From positions 1 to 11,240 of the forward strand of contig NZ_CAHJWX010000024.1 in NCBI RefSeq assembly GCF_903643065.1: 11,240 nt of DNA. Direction: 5' to 3'. How positions within the stretch are numbered: the first letter of the stretch is position 1; the number at the start of each line of letters is the position of its first letter. Shown here in pieces: positions 1 to 8,361 of this stretch. The notes under the pieces were generated by a model that was given only the letters and a program-made list of their open reading frames with translations, was not told where the DNA came from and did not search any database. Source of the stretch: Sphingomonas bacterium (GTDB lineage: Bacteria; Pseudomonadota; Alphaproteobacteria; Sphingomonadales; Sphingomonadaceae). Position numbers and translations under genes: made by a program.

Positions 1-1244
<1,244 letters not shown>

Positions 1245-1255
1245 GTGACGCGTCC

Positions 1256-2959
1256 TTACGAGAGCTGGCCGTGGATCATCGCGAGATGATCGGCGATGGG
1301 TCCGAGCGCGAGGCTGGGCAGGAAGGTGAGGCCGCCCAGGATCAGCACGATGCCGACCAGCAACCCGACCCAGAGCGGCCCGGTGGTGGGAAAGGAGCCG
1401 GCCGACGGCGGCGTGTACCGCTTGCCCGCCAGGCTGCCGGCGATCGCCAGCATCGGCACGATCACGAAGAACCGGCCGAGCCACATCGCGACCGCGAGCA
1501 TGCCGTCGTAATAGGGCGTGCTGGCGGTCAGCCCGGCAAAGGCCGATCCGTTGTTCCCGACCGCCGAGGTGAAGGCGTAGAGGATCTCCGAAAAGCCGTG
1601 CGGCCCCTTGTTGAGCGGCCCCGCCAGGCCGGGCGCCACCACCGAGCTGATCGCGGCCAGCCCCAGGATGACCAGCGGCAGCACCGCGATCGCGAGCACC
1701 GCGAGCTTGACCTCGCGCGCCTCGATCTTCTTGCCGACATATTCGGGCGTGCGGCCGACCATCAGCCCGGCGACGAACACCGCCAGGATCGCGAACAGCA
1801 GGAAGCCGTAGATGCCCGAGCCGACGCCGCCGACGACGACCTCGCCCAGCTGGATGTTGAACAGCGGCACCAGCCCGCCCAGCGCGGTGAGGCTGTCGTG
1901 CATCGCGTTGACCGCGCCGCACGAGGCCGCCGTGGTGACCACCGCGAACAAGGCGGAGGCGGCCTGGCCGAAGCGGACCTCCTTGCCCTCCATGTTGGCG
2001 CCGCCGACGCCCAGGCCGTGGAGCACCGGGTTGCCCGCCGTCTCCTGCCAATAGACCATTGCGACGCCACCGAGCACGATCAGGATCATCGCCGACAGGA
2101 TCGCCCAGCCCTGGCGCGTGTCGCGCACCGCCTTGCCGAACGTCCAGGTGAGGCCGAAGCCGATCGCGAAGATCGACAGCATCTGGAGGAAGTTGCTGAG
2201 CGCGGTCGGGTTCTCGAACGGGTGCGCGGAATTGGCGTTGAAGAAGCCGCCGCCGTTGGTGCCCAGCATCTTGATCGCTTCCTGGCTCGCGACCGGGCCC
2301 AGCACCAGCGTCTGCTTGATCCCCTCCAGCGTGGTGAGGTCGATCGAGCCCGCCAGCGTCTGCGGCACGCCCGTGGCGACGAGCACCAGCGCGTAGACGA
2401 TCGAGATCGGCAGCAGCAGGTACAGCGTGATCCGCGTCGTGTCGGCCCAGAAATTGCCGATCCCCGTCGTCTCGCGCCGCGCGAAGCCGCGGAACAGCGC
2501 GAAAGCGAGCGCGATGCCGGTCGCGGCGCTGGTGAAGTTGTGGATGGTCAGCGCCAGCATCTGCGACAGGTTCGACATCGTCGATTCGCCCGCATAGCTC
2601 TGCCAGTTGGTGTTGGTGGTGAAGCTGACCGCCGTGTTGGCGGCCAGGTGCTGCGGCAGCCCCGCGTAGCCCAGCGGGTTGAGCGGCAGGTAGAACTGCA
2701 CGCGCAGGAGCGCATAGCTGAACAGCGCCAGCACCGCGTTGAACACCAGCATGTGGACCGCATAACGGTGCCAGCTCTGCTCCTGCTTCGGATCGACGCC
2801 GGCGAGCTTGTAGAAGCCGGCCTCGACCGGGCCGAGCACGAGATGGAGCGGCGTGCGCCGCCCTTCGTAAAGCGCATGCAGCCAGGTGCCGACCGGCTTG
2901 GTCAGCGCCAGCAGCACCGCAAAAAAGGCGAGGACGAGGATCAAGCCCGACAGCGTCAT
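1256..2959 (-). CDS. kdpA: Potassium-transporting ATPase, KdpA potassium-binding subunit
   Basis: KdpA is the channel-like subunit of KdpFABC that selects potassium and hands it to KdpB. At 567 residues it matches the usual family length (about 555-600). The four pore-loop filter regions typical of the superfamily of potassium transporters can be read in order: TNTNWQ at 115-120, TNGGG at 234-238, SCGA at 346-349 and GNNGS at 468-472. Many hydrophobic helices lie between them, starting with an N-terminal helix at about 3-20. The ATG at 2959 is preceded by a perfect AGGAGG seven bases upstream. It sits 11 bp after kdpF and 11 bp before kdpB. A full-length open frame also runs antisense through this gene, but it is an Arg/Gln/Asp/His-rich GC artefact. 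Nothing is missing from the protein. Confidence 0.98.
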   Translation of the reverse strand: MTLSGLILVLAFFAVLLALTKPVGTWLHALYEGRRTPLHLVLGPVEAGFYKLAGVDPKQEQSWHRYAVHMLVFNAVLALFSYALLRVQFYLPLNPLGYAGLPQHLAANTAVSFTTNTNWQSYAGESTMSNLSQMLALTIHNFTSAATGIALAFALFRGFARRETTGIGNFWADTTRITLYLLLPISIVYALVLVATGVPQTLAGSIDLTTLEGIKQTLVLGPVASQEAIKMLGTNGGGFFNANSAHPFENPTALSNFLQMLSIFAIGFGLTWTFGKAVRDTRQGWAILSAMILIVLGGVAMVYWQETAGNPVLHGLGVGGANMEGKEVRFGQAASALFAVVTTAASCGAVNAMHDSLTALGGLVPLFNIQLGEVVVGGVGSGIYGFLLFAILAVFVAGLMVGRTPEYVGKKIEAREVKLAVLAIAVLPLVILGLAAISSVVAPGLAGPLNKGPHGFSEILYAFTSAVGNNGSAFAGLTASTPYYDGMLAVAMWLGRFFVIVPMLAIAGSLAGKRYTPPSAGSFPTTGPLWVGLLVGIVLILGGLTFLPSLALGPIADHLAMIHGQLS

Positions 2960-2966
2960 GGCAACG

Positions 2967-2973
2967 CCTCCTA
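2967..2973 (-). promoter_or_regulatory. Ribosome binding site of kdpA, fused to the kdpF stop codon
   Basis: On the minus strand the bases read TAGGAGG, seven bases before the kdpA ATG. The TAG is the kdpF stop codon, so the terminating ribosome sits exactly on the kdpA Shine-Dalgarno sequence. This is the strongest ribosome binding site seen in the operon and suggests translational coupling of kdpF and kdpA. Confidence 0.85.
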
Positions 2974-3060
2974 GAAGCGCTCGGGACGGATCAGCACCGC
3001 CACGAGATAGATGAGAAGCCCGAGCGCGGTCAGGGCGGCGAGGATGAGATCGATGCTCAT
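2971..3060 (-). CDS. kdpF: KdpF, small stabilising subunit of the Kdp ATPase
   Basis: This 29-residue single-span peptide begins [14 protein letters not shown] and ends with the charged tail IRPERF. Length, single hydrophobic helix (about residues 4-23) and the closing RPE(R/K)F pattern are all typical of KdpF, which sits beside KdpA in the inner membrane and stabilises the complex. The gene lies directly upstream of kdpA with an 11-bp gap, the standard kdpFABC order. A GTGAGGCG stretch immediately before the ATG gives a modest ribosome binding site and contains the stop codon of the preceding microprotein gene. It is short enough to be skipped by most automatic gene callers. Confidence 0.93.
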   Translation of the reverse strand: MSIDLILAALTALGLLIYLVAVLIRPERF

Positions 3061-3064
3061 CGCC

Positions 3065-3148
3065 TCACGCCCTTTCGAGCAGACGGACATAGGCGAGCGT
3101 CAGGGCGAGCAGCCCGACGATCACGGCGATCCAGAGCAGGTCCTGCAT
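3065..3148 (-). CDS. 27-residue single-span membrane microprotein upstream of kdpF (unknown function)
   Basis: A complete small open frame starts ATG at 3148 and stops TGA at 3065. The product begins MQDLLWIAVIVG, has one hydrophobic helix at about residues 4-20, and ends in the tail AYVRLLERA with three charged residues. It is wedged between the beta-barrel gene (14 bp upstream) and kdpF (4 bp downstream), all on one strand, so it is very probably in the kdp transcript. It differs from KdpF, which is the separate next frame. Its ribosome binding site is weak (GGGGAC about nine bases before the ATG), so translation may be coupled to the upstream gene. A natural guess is a second small accessory peptide of the Kdp complex; this is inference. 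I recall similar short frames before kdpF in other bacteria but cannot verify it here. Confidence 0.7.
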   Translation of the reverse strand: MQDLLWIAVIVGLLALTLAYVRLLERA

Positions 3149-3162
3149 GACGATGGTCCCCG

Positions 3163-3978
3163 TCAGAACTTGGTCGACAGGCCGAAATAGACCTGTGCGT
3201 CCGGCGTGAAGCGGTTGAGGCCGAAATTGCCGCCCACATCGATCTGCAGGGTCGGGCTGAGCAGATAGGCGATCGCGGTGTCGGCCGAATATTGGTGCAC
3301 CGTGCCCGCCGGATCGTAATTCTGCGCGCTGTAGAACTCGGCGTAGATCGTCGCCTTGCCCGCCGACTTGGCGAGATTGGCGATGCCGACCAGCTGCGCG
3401 TGGCGGCCGTGGCGGTCACCGTCGGCGAGCAGGTCGACCTCCGGCCCGAAATTGAGCGTGAAGCCCTGCGGCAGAGAGAAGACGACCGGCGCCGCGACGC
3501 CGCCTTCCCAGCGGCGGTTGCCGATGCCGAGCCTGGCGGTCGGCGCCTTGACGAACGGCAGCACCGCGATCTGCACCTTGCTGTCGGACGGGCTCAGCCT
3601 CTGCTTGACGCGCAGGTACAGGTCGCCGACGCCGCCGATCGTGTCGTGCGACCCACCGGCGGACGCGCGCGCGGTGACATAGGGCGCGATGTTCGCCTCC
3701 ACATCCGTGTGCGGCCCGACGCCGAGCTTCAGATACGGGTTGGTGTAGAGGACCACGTCCGTGCGCACGCCGCCGTCGGTGTTGCGCGTCCAGTTGCCGA
3801 GGTCCGTTTCGAGCTGGACCACGCCCGCCGGCACGGTGCAGGCCGCGTTCGCCTTGGTGGGGCGGTCGGTGCAGATCGGCGCCGGCGCGGTCGCGTCAGG
3901 CGCGCTGCTCTGCGCCTGCGCGGAACCGGCCGTCAACGGTAGGGACAAGGTGGCGACCAGCGCCAGAACCAGCTTCAT
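3163..3978 (-). CDS. Outer-membrane beta-barrel protein, transporter-like (phenol MetA-pathway family fold), first gene of the kdp operon
   Basis: The 271-residue product starts MKLVLALVATLSLPLTAGSAQA, a clear Sec signal peptide with cleavage expected after residue 22 (AQA|QS). The mature part has many alternating-hydrophobicity stretches and ends YFGLSTKF with a terminal phenylalanine, the usual outer-membrane barrel assembly signal. The overall look, including the early segment with C36 and C47 around TDRPTKANAA followed by an ETDLG strand, recalls proteins annotated as putative MetA-pathway or 'transporter' outer-membrane proteins (PF13557-like); this is by memory of the family. The ATG at 3978 was chosen over an in-frame TTG at 3990 because the signal peptide then begins MKLV and GGGGG precedes it. 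It lies 14 bp before the microprotein and kdpF genes, suggesting a role linked to potassium uptake. The substrate is unknown. Confidence 0.85.
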   Translation of the reverse strand: MKLVLALVATLSLPLTAGSAQAQSSAPDATAPAPICTDRPTKANAACTVPAGVVQLETDLGNWTRNTDGGVRTDVVLYTNPYLKLGVGPHTDVEANIAPYVTARASAGGSHDTIGGVGDLYLRVKQRLSPSDSKVQIAVLPFVKAPTARLGIGNRRWEGGVAAPVVFSLPQGFTLNFGPEVDLLADGDRHGRHAQLVGIANLAKSAGKATIYAEFYSAQNYDPAGTVHQYSADTAIAYLLSPTLQIDVGGNFGLNRFTPDAQVYFGLSTKF

Positions 3979-4121
3979 CGGAACCCCCAAGGCGGCGCCT
4001 CCAGGTCGGCGGCGCTAATGACGAGGGGGGTGGATTAGGCCCGCCGTCCGTAGCGAAGCGAGACGGGCGGGGGATGATCTCCATAGTATTTGCATAGGGT
4101 CGCGCCGTCCGGGCGCGGCGA
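3979..4121 (-). promoter_or_regulatory. Probable promoter and leader region of the kdp operon
   Basis: These 143 bp separate the end of kup from the beta-barrel gene and must carry the kdp operon promoter if that operon is not read from kup. The only AT-richer patch is at 4081-4095, where the minus strand reads TACTAT (4083-4088), a 4-of-6 match to a -10 box with no good -35. The same patch contains the direct repeat CATAG at 4082-4086 and 4093-4097 (plus strand), with an 11-bp period. Two hairpins are visible: 4101-4117 (CGCGCC / GGCGCG arms, 5-base loop) just after kup, which could help end the kup transcript although no T-run follows, and about 4040-4072 (CCCGCCGTC / GACGGGCGGG arms with one bulged base), which would lie in the kdp leader. 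No regulator gene is present in the window. Confidence 0.4.
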
Positions 4122-6032
4122 TCAGATCTCCAGCTGCGAACCGAGTTCGACGACGCGGTTGGTCGGCAGCTTGAAGAAGTCCATCGCGCTCTCGGCGTTG
4201 CGGACCATCCAGGCGAACAGCTTCTCGCGCCACAGCGCCATGCCCGGCCGCTCCGACGCGATCAGCGTCTGGCGGCCGAGGAAGAAGCTGGTCTCCATCG
4301 GCTTGAGCGGGCCGCCGTCGATCCGGATCGCGCTCAGCGCCGCTGGCACGTCGATCTCGTCCATGAAGCCATAGTGGAGGATCGCGCGGACGAACCGGTC
4401 GTCGATCGGCTGCACCTCCAGGCGCGCGTCGGCGCCGATCGTGGGCACCTTGCCGATCAGCACGGTGACGATGATGACGCGTTCGTGCAGCACTTTGTTA
4501 TGCTTGACGTTGTGGAGCAGCGCGTGGGGCACGCCCTCGCGCGAGGAGGACAGGAACACCGCCGTGCCGGCGACCCGCTCCAAGCTGCCGCGCGCGGAGC
4601 GGGCGAACAGCTCGGCCGACATCGCGCCCTCCGCCAGCCGCGCGCGCATGATCTGCCGCCCCTTCGCCCAGGTGGTGAGCAGCGTGAACGCGATCGCGGC
4701 GACCAGCAGCGGAAACCAGCCGCCATCGGGGATCTTGGTCGCGTTGGAGGTGAAATACAGGCCGTCGACGACGACGAACAACCCGGTCAGCGTGAACGCG
4801 AGCGGCCGGGGCCAGCGCCAGACGGAGACGGTGAGCACGCCCAGCATCAGCGCGGTGATGAACATCGTCCCCGTCACCGCGATGCCATAGGCGGCGGCGA
4901 GCGCGCCCGAGCCGCGAAAGCCCAGCACCAGGGCGACGACCAGGATCAGCAGCGCCCAGTTGACCAGCGGCACATAGATCTGGCCGATCGCGGTCTCGCT
5001 GGTATGCTCGATCCGCAGGCGCGGCAGGAAGCCGAGCTGCACCGCCTGTTGCGTCACCGAATAGGCGCCCGAGATCACCGCCTGGCTGGCGATCACCGTC
5101 GCCAGCGTCGCCAGGATCACCAGCGGCAGCCGCGCGGCGGCGGGCGCCATCAGGAAGAAGGGGTTCTGGACGGTGTCGGGCTGGCCCAGGATCAGCGCGC
5201 CCTGACCCAGATAGTTGAGCATCAGGCACGGCAGCGCCACGTACAGCCACGCGATCGAGATCGCCCGGCGCCCGAAATGACCCATGTCGGCGTACAGCGC
5301 CTCCGCCCCCGTCACCGCCAGCACGACGGAACCCAGCGCCAGAAAGGCGAGGCGGAAATCGAGCAGGAAGAAGTTGAGCGCCCACCACGGGTTGATCGCG
5401 CCCAGGATCGCGGGATGCGCCGCGATGTTGGTGACGCCGAGCACCGCGATCACCGCGAAATAGAACACCATCACCGGCCCGAACAGCGCCCCCACCCGCG
5501 CCGTGCCGTGCCGCTGGATCGTGAACAGCGCCACCAGGATGCCGATCGACAGCGGCAAGACGAAGCGCGTCATGCCGCTCTCGACGACGCTGAGCCCTTC
5601 CACCGCCGACAGGACGGAGATGGCGGGCGTGATGATCGCGTCGCCATAGAAGAGCGCGGTCGCGGCGATGCCCAGCATCACCAGCCCCCCCGTCCAGCGC
5701 CGCTCGCCGACCCGATCCGCGATCAGCGCGAGCAGCGCCAGGCTGCCGCCCTCGCCGCCATTGTCCGCGCGCAGGATGACGAGGACGTATTTGACCGTGA
5801 CGATCAGCATCATCGTCCAGAACACCAAGCTCAGCACGCCGAAGACATGCGGCTGGTCGACGGGCAGCGGGTGCGGCCCGACCAGGCTCTCCTTGAGCGA
5901 ATAAAGCGGCGACGTGCCGATGTCGCCGAACACCACCCCCAGCGCGCCCAGCGCCAGCGTCCGGGTGGAGCCGTGCGGCTGATGATCGGCAACCGGCTGA
6001 GCCGGCGCGGTGATGATGGTGCTGCCGCTCAT
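4122..6032 (-). CDS. kup: Kup-type low-affinity potassium transporter (copy 1)
   Basis: Kup proteins are inner-membrane proton-coupled potassium symporters. The 636-residue product has the family signature GDIGTSPLYSLKE at about 36-48, then LRADNGGEGG, GDAIITPAISVLSAVEG, a GAEALYADMGHFG segment and TQQAVQLGFLPRL. About twelve hydrophobic helices are followed by a soluble C-terminal domain from about residue 450 that ends VELGSQLEI, as usual. The frame stays open far upstream to about 6520, but that part is GC shadow. The ATG at 6032 gives the normal family N-terminus (MSGSTIITAP). An ATG ten codons earlier at 6062 is possible; neither has a strong ribosome binding site. A 48-aa gene lies 79 bp upstream on the same strand and the kdp region follows 143 bp downstream. 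It is a distinct paralogue of the divergent kup copy, differing through much of the C-terminal domain. Confidence 0.96.
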   Translation of the reverse strand: MSGSTIITAPAQPVADHQPHGSTRTLALGALGVVFGDIGTSPLYSLKESLVGPHPLPVDQPHVFGVLSLVFWTMMLIVTVKYVLVILRADNGGEGGSLALLALIADRVGERRWTGGLVMLGIAATALFYGDAIITPAISVLSAVEGLSVVESGMTRFVLPLSIGILVALFTIQRHGTARVGALFGPVMVFYFAVIAVLGVTNIAAHPAILGAINPWWALNFFLLDFRLAFLALGSVVLAVTGAEALYADMGHFGRRAISIAWLYVALPCLMLNYLGQGALILGQPDTVQNPFFLMAPAAARLPLVILATLATVIASQAVISGAYSVTQQAVQLGFLPRLRIEHTSETAIGQIYVPLVNWALLILVVALVLGFRGSGALAAAYGIAVTGTMFITALMLGVLTVSVWRWPRPLAFTLTGLFVVVDGLYFTSNATKIPDGGWFPLLVAAIAFTLLTTWAKGRQIMRARLAEGAMSAELFARSARGSLERVAGTAVFLSSSREGVPHALLHNVKHNKVLHERVIIVTVLIGKVPTIGADARLEVQPIDDRFVRAILHYGFMDEIDVPAALSAIRIDGGPLKPMETSFFLGRQTLIASERPGMALWREKLFAWMVRNAESAMDFFKLPTNRVVELGSQLEI

Positions 6033-6055
6033 CCCGGCGCTATGGCGCGCGCACC

Positions 6056-6111
6056 CCGTCATGGCGAGCGTCAATACGGGCGAGGCGCCGGCCCGGCGCC
6101 AGGGATGACGG
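6056..6111. repeat. 56-bp palindromic intergenic element
   Basis: The element begins CCGTCAT (6056-6062) and ends with its inverse ATGACGG (6105-6111). Inside it is the near-perfect palindrome GGCGCCGGCCCGGCGCC at 6084-6100, two 8-base arms around one central base. It fills most of the gap between the 48-aa gene and kup copy 1, and the alternative kup start at 6062 lies in its left arm. The CCGTCATCCC-type ends resemble intergenic palindromes often seen in sphingomonads. In RNA it would form a hairpin between the two genes. Copy number elsewhere in the genome is unknown. Confidence 0.5.
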
Positions 6112-6258
6112 TTATCGCGCTTCGCGGTCCCGGACGATCTCGGCGAGTCGGCCGAGCTGCTCTTCTTCCATGCGGATCGACCGTCGCTGGCGCGCCAGCA
6201 CCCGGAGCAGCGTGCCGAGCAGCGCGATCGAGACGAACAGATGCGCGACGGCGGACAT
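6112..6258 (-). CDS. 48-residue single-span membrane protein upstream of kup (unknown function)
   Basis: An ATG at 6258 preceded by GGAGAAAGGG (a reasonable ribosome binding site, AAAGGG seven bases upstream) opens a 48-codon frame ending TAA at 6112. The product starts MSAVAHLFVSIALLGTLLRV, giving one hydrophobic helix at about residues 4-22. An Arg-rich turn (RQRRSIR, 23-29) and a charged helix-like tail rich in Glu and Arg (about 30-48) follow. This is the topology of an inner-membrane peptide with a cytoplasmic tail. It lies on the same strand as kup copy 1, separated by a palindromic element, so it may share its transcript. I do not recognise a family. The frame is open further upstream (to 6336), but the extension has no membrane or motif character. 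It could be a chance frame; the ribosome binding site and amphipathic composition argue for a real gene. Confidence 0.5.
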   Translation of the reverse strand: MSAVAHLFVSIALLGTLLRVLARQRRSIRMEEEQLGRLAEIVRDREAR

Positions 6259-6417
6259 GCGACACCCTTTCTCCATGCGAGAAGGACATGGTCGGGGCCG
6301 TATTGGAACAACAGGTCGTTCGGACCGGCCAGGCATGGCTTTTTCGTAGTCAGGCCGGCGCCCGGCGGCGCGACGATGCTCCGTGACGAGGCGCGCGGGC
6401 GGGCGTAGGGCGCGTCG
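6259..6417. promoter_or_regulatory. Divergent intergenic region between the 48-aa/kup unit and kup copy 2
   Basis: These 159 bp must hold the start signals for transcription in both directions. They contain the AT-richest stretch of the area (about 6300-6345), including a TTTTT run at 6340-6344. I could not find a convincing -35/-10 pair on either strand. AGGG eight bases before the kup copy 2 ATG is its likely ribosome binding site. No operator palindrome stands out. Confidence 0.4.
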
Positions 6418-8316
6418 ATGTCTGACGTTCTTGCACCGCCCGGCCGTGCCCGCTCGATCGGCCGGGCGGGGGCGGCGGCGTCGCTGGCGGCGCTCGGCGT
6501 CGTGTATGGGGATATCGGCACCAGTCCGCTCTACGCGTTCAAGGTCGCGGTGAACGCCGCCGCCATGGCGCCCGCCGCCGCCGCGATCGGGGTCGCGTCG
6601 CTGATCATCTGGTCGCTGGTGCTGGTGGTGTCGGTCAAATACGCGCTGCTGATCCTGCGCGCGGACAATGGCGGCGAGGGCGGGGTGGTCGCGATGCTGG
6701 CGCTGCTCGGCGCGCGCGACGCCAAGCCGCGGACGCCGAAGGCGGCGCTGCTCGTGCTCGGGCTGGTCGGCGCGGCGCTGTTATATGGCGACGGCGCGAT
6801 CACGCCCGCGATCTCGGTGCTGAGCGCGGTCGAGGGGTTGAAGGCCGATGCGCCTTCGCTCGCGCCGGCGGTGCTGCCGCTGTCGGTCGCCATCCTGATC
6901 GGGCTGTTCGCGGCGCAGAGCCGGGGCACGGGGACGATCGGGCGCGTGTTCGGGCCGGTGATGCTGCTGTGGTTCGCGGCGCTGGCGGCGCTGGGGCTGG
7001 TCCACATCGCCGCGCACCCGCGCGTGCTCGGCGCGATCGATCCGCTGCGCGCGACCGGCTTCGTGCTCCATGCGCCGCTGCCTGTCAGTTTCGCCGTGTT
7101 CGGCGCGGTGTTCCTGGCGGTGACGGGCGGGGAGGCCATGTACGCGGACATGGGCCATTTCGGGCGGACGCCGATCCGCCTCGCCTGGTTCGCGGTGGCG
7201 TTGCCGGCGCTGGTGCTTAACTATCTGGGCCAGGCGGCGCTGGTCGGCGCCGATCCAGCGGCGCTCGCCAACCCGTTCTTCGGCCTCGCGCCGGGCTGGG
7301 CGCATTACCCGCTCGTCGCCTTCGCCACGGCGGCGACGGTGATCGCCAGCCAGGCGATCATCTCCGGCGTGTTCTCGTTGACGCAGCAGTCGATCCAGCT
7401 CGGCTTCCTGCCCCGGCTGGGGCTGCGCCATACCGCCGAGCACGAGCGCGGCCAGGTCTATCTGCCGCTCGCCAACTGGCTGCTCGCGGCGGGCACGCTG
7501 GCGGCGGTGCTGATGTTCCGCTCGTCGGACGCGCTCGCCGGCGCCTATGGCATCGCGGTATCGGGGCTGATGGCGATCTCCACCGTCCTGGCGGCGCTGG
7601 TGGCGATCCGCTGGGGGTACAACCCGCTGCTCGTGGTGGCGGTCAACGGCGGCTTCTTCCTGCTCGATCTGGTGTTCTTCGCCGCCAACTCGACCAAGCT
7701 GCTGGAAGGAGGCTGGTTTCCGCTGCTGATCGCGGGACTGATCGCGCTGTTGATGCTGACCTGGCGGGAAGGCGTGATCCTGGTCGAGCGGCGCCGCGCC
7801 GGCGAGCGGCAGGACGAGGCGGTGTTCCTCGATCGGCTGACCGCCGGGCCCGTCGCGCGCACGCCCGGCGTCGGCGCTTTCCTGAGTGCTGCGACCCATG
7901 GCATCCCGCTGTCGCTGACGACGCATCTGCGCCACAACCAGGCCTTGCAGGAGCGCGTGCTGCTGGTCTCGGTGATGACCTGCGAGACGCCGTTCGTCGC
8001 GCCCGAGCGGCGCGCGGCGGTGACTCGCGTCGCCGACGACGTGACGCGGGTCGTGCTCCATTTCGGCTTCATGGAAACTATCGACATCCCGCGCGGCCTG
8101 CGCGACGCCCCCGTCCGGCTGAGCGAGGAGGAGATGAAGCGACTGAGCTATTATATCGGTCACGAGACGGTGATCGCCGATCGCGGCATCCCCGGCATGG
8201 CACGCTGGCGCGAGGCGCTGTTCGTCTCCCTGCAGCGCAACACCGCCTCGACCGGCAGCTCGTTCTGCATCCCCTCCGACCAGCTGGTGGAGATCGGGAC
8301 GGAGGTGAGGATCTGA
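6418..8316 (+). CDS. kup: Kup-type low-affinity potassium transporter (copy 2)
   Basis: This 632-residue inner-membrane protein is a second full-length Kup potassium symporter. The family motifs appear in the expected order: GDIGTSPLYAFK at 31-42, LRADNGGEGG, GDGAITPAISVLSAVEGL, GGEAMYADMGHFG and TQQSIQLGFLPRL. About twelve hydrophobic helices precede a C-terminal soluble domain ending VEIGTEVRI. The ATG at 6418 has AGGG eight bases upstream and gives a normal-length N-terminus. It is transcribed away from kup copy 1; the two share the core motifs but differ widely in loops and in the C-terminal domain, so they are old paralogues and not a recent duplication. It carries fewer aromatic residues near the first loop (an Ala-rich stretch at about 44-57). 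glyA starts 45 bp downstream on the same strand, so read-through into the housekeeping run is possible. Confidence 0.96.
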   Translation: MSDVLAPPGRARSIGRAGAAASLAALGVVYGDIGTSPLYAFKVAVNAAAMAPAAAAIGVASLIIWSLVLVVSVKYALLILRADNGGEGGVVAMLALLGARDAKPRTPKAALLVLGLVGAALLYGDGAITPAISVLSAVEGLKADAPSLAPAVLPLSVAILIGLFAAQSRGTGTIGRVFGPVMLLWFAALAALGLVHIAAHPRVLGAIDPLRATGFVLHAPLPVSFAVFGAVFLAVTGGEAMYADMGHFGRTPIRLAWFAVALPALVLNYLGQAALVGADPAALANPFFGLAPGWAHYPLVAFATAATVIASQAIISGVFSLTQQSIQLGFLPRLGLRHTAEHERGQVYLPLANWLLAAGTLAAVLMFRSSDALAGAYGIAVSGLMAISTVLAALVAIRWGYNPLLVVAVNGGFFLLDLVFFAANSTKLLEGGWFPLLIAGLIALLMLTWREGVILVERRRAGERQDEAVFLDRLTAGPVARTPGVGAFLSAATHGIPLSLTTHLRHNQALQERVLLVSVMTCETPFVAPERRAAVTRVADDVTRVVLHFGFMETIDIPRGLRDAPVRLSEEEMKRLSYYIGHETVIADRGIPGMARWREALFVSLQRNTASTGSSFCIPSDQLVEIGTEVRI

Positions 8317-8332
8317 TCCGCCGGTGTCGCTG

Positions 8333-8352
8333 CGCGGTGGCGCGCCGCCGCG
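8333..8352. other. 20-bp near-perfect palindrome between kup copy 2 and glyA
   Basis: The two 10-base arms CGCGGTGGCG and CGCCGCCGCG are inverse complements except for one base, with no spacer. It lies in the 45-bp gap after kup and before glyA. It could weaken read-through or bind a regulator, but no T-run follows and GC-rich DNA gives such palindromes by chance. Confidence 0.3.
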
Positions 8353-8361
8353 TGAGGCGAT

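Noticed and set aside
1271..2974. 567-codon open frame antisense to the whole of kdpA
   Set aside because: Its product is an Arg/Gln/Asp/His-rich string without domains; it mirrors the codon bias of kdpA on the other strand. The kdpA frame has all filter motifs and a perfect ribosome binding site.
3979..3990. TTG start at 3990 for the beta-barrel gene
   Set aside because: It adds four residues before a good signal peptide and has no better ribosome binding site than the ATG at 3978.
6303..6320. GGAAC...CGTT as a stress sigma factor (EcfG) promoter before kup copy 2
   Set aside because: The two halves are only 7 bp apart; the known spacing is about 16-17 bp.
6331..6345. Short stem GCCA/TGGC followed by TTTTT as a terminator
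   Set aside because: A 4-bp stem is too weak, and no plus-strand gene ends just upstream.
4374..6386. 670-codon plus-strand open frame opposite kup copy 1
   Set aside because: Composition is again Arg/Gln/Asp/His-rich with no motif; kup copy 1 on the minus strand explains the DNA.
6033..6521. Upstream in-frame extension of kup copy 1 (to about 799 residues)
   Set aside because: The extra N-terminal sequence is proline/arginine-rich, overlaps the 48-aa gene, the palindrome and the start of kup copy 2, and is not a part of Kup proteins.
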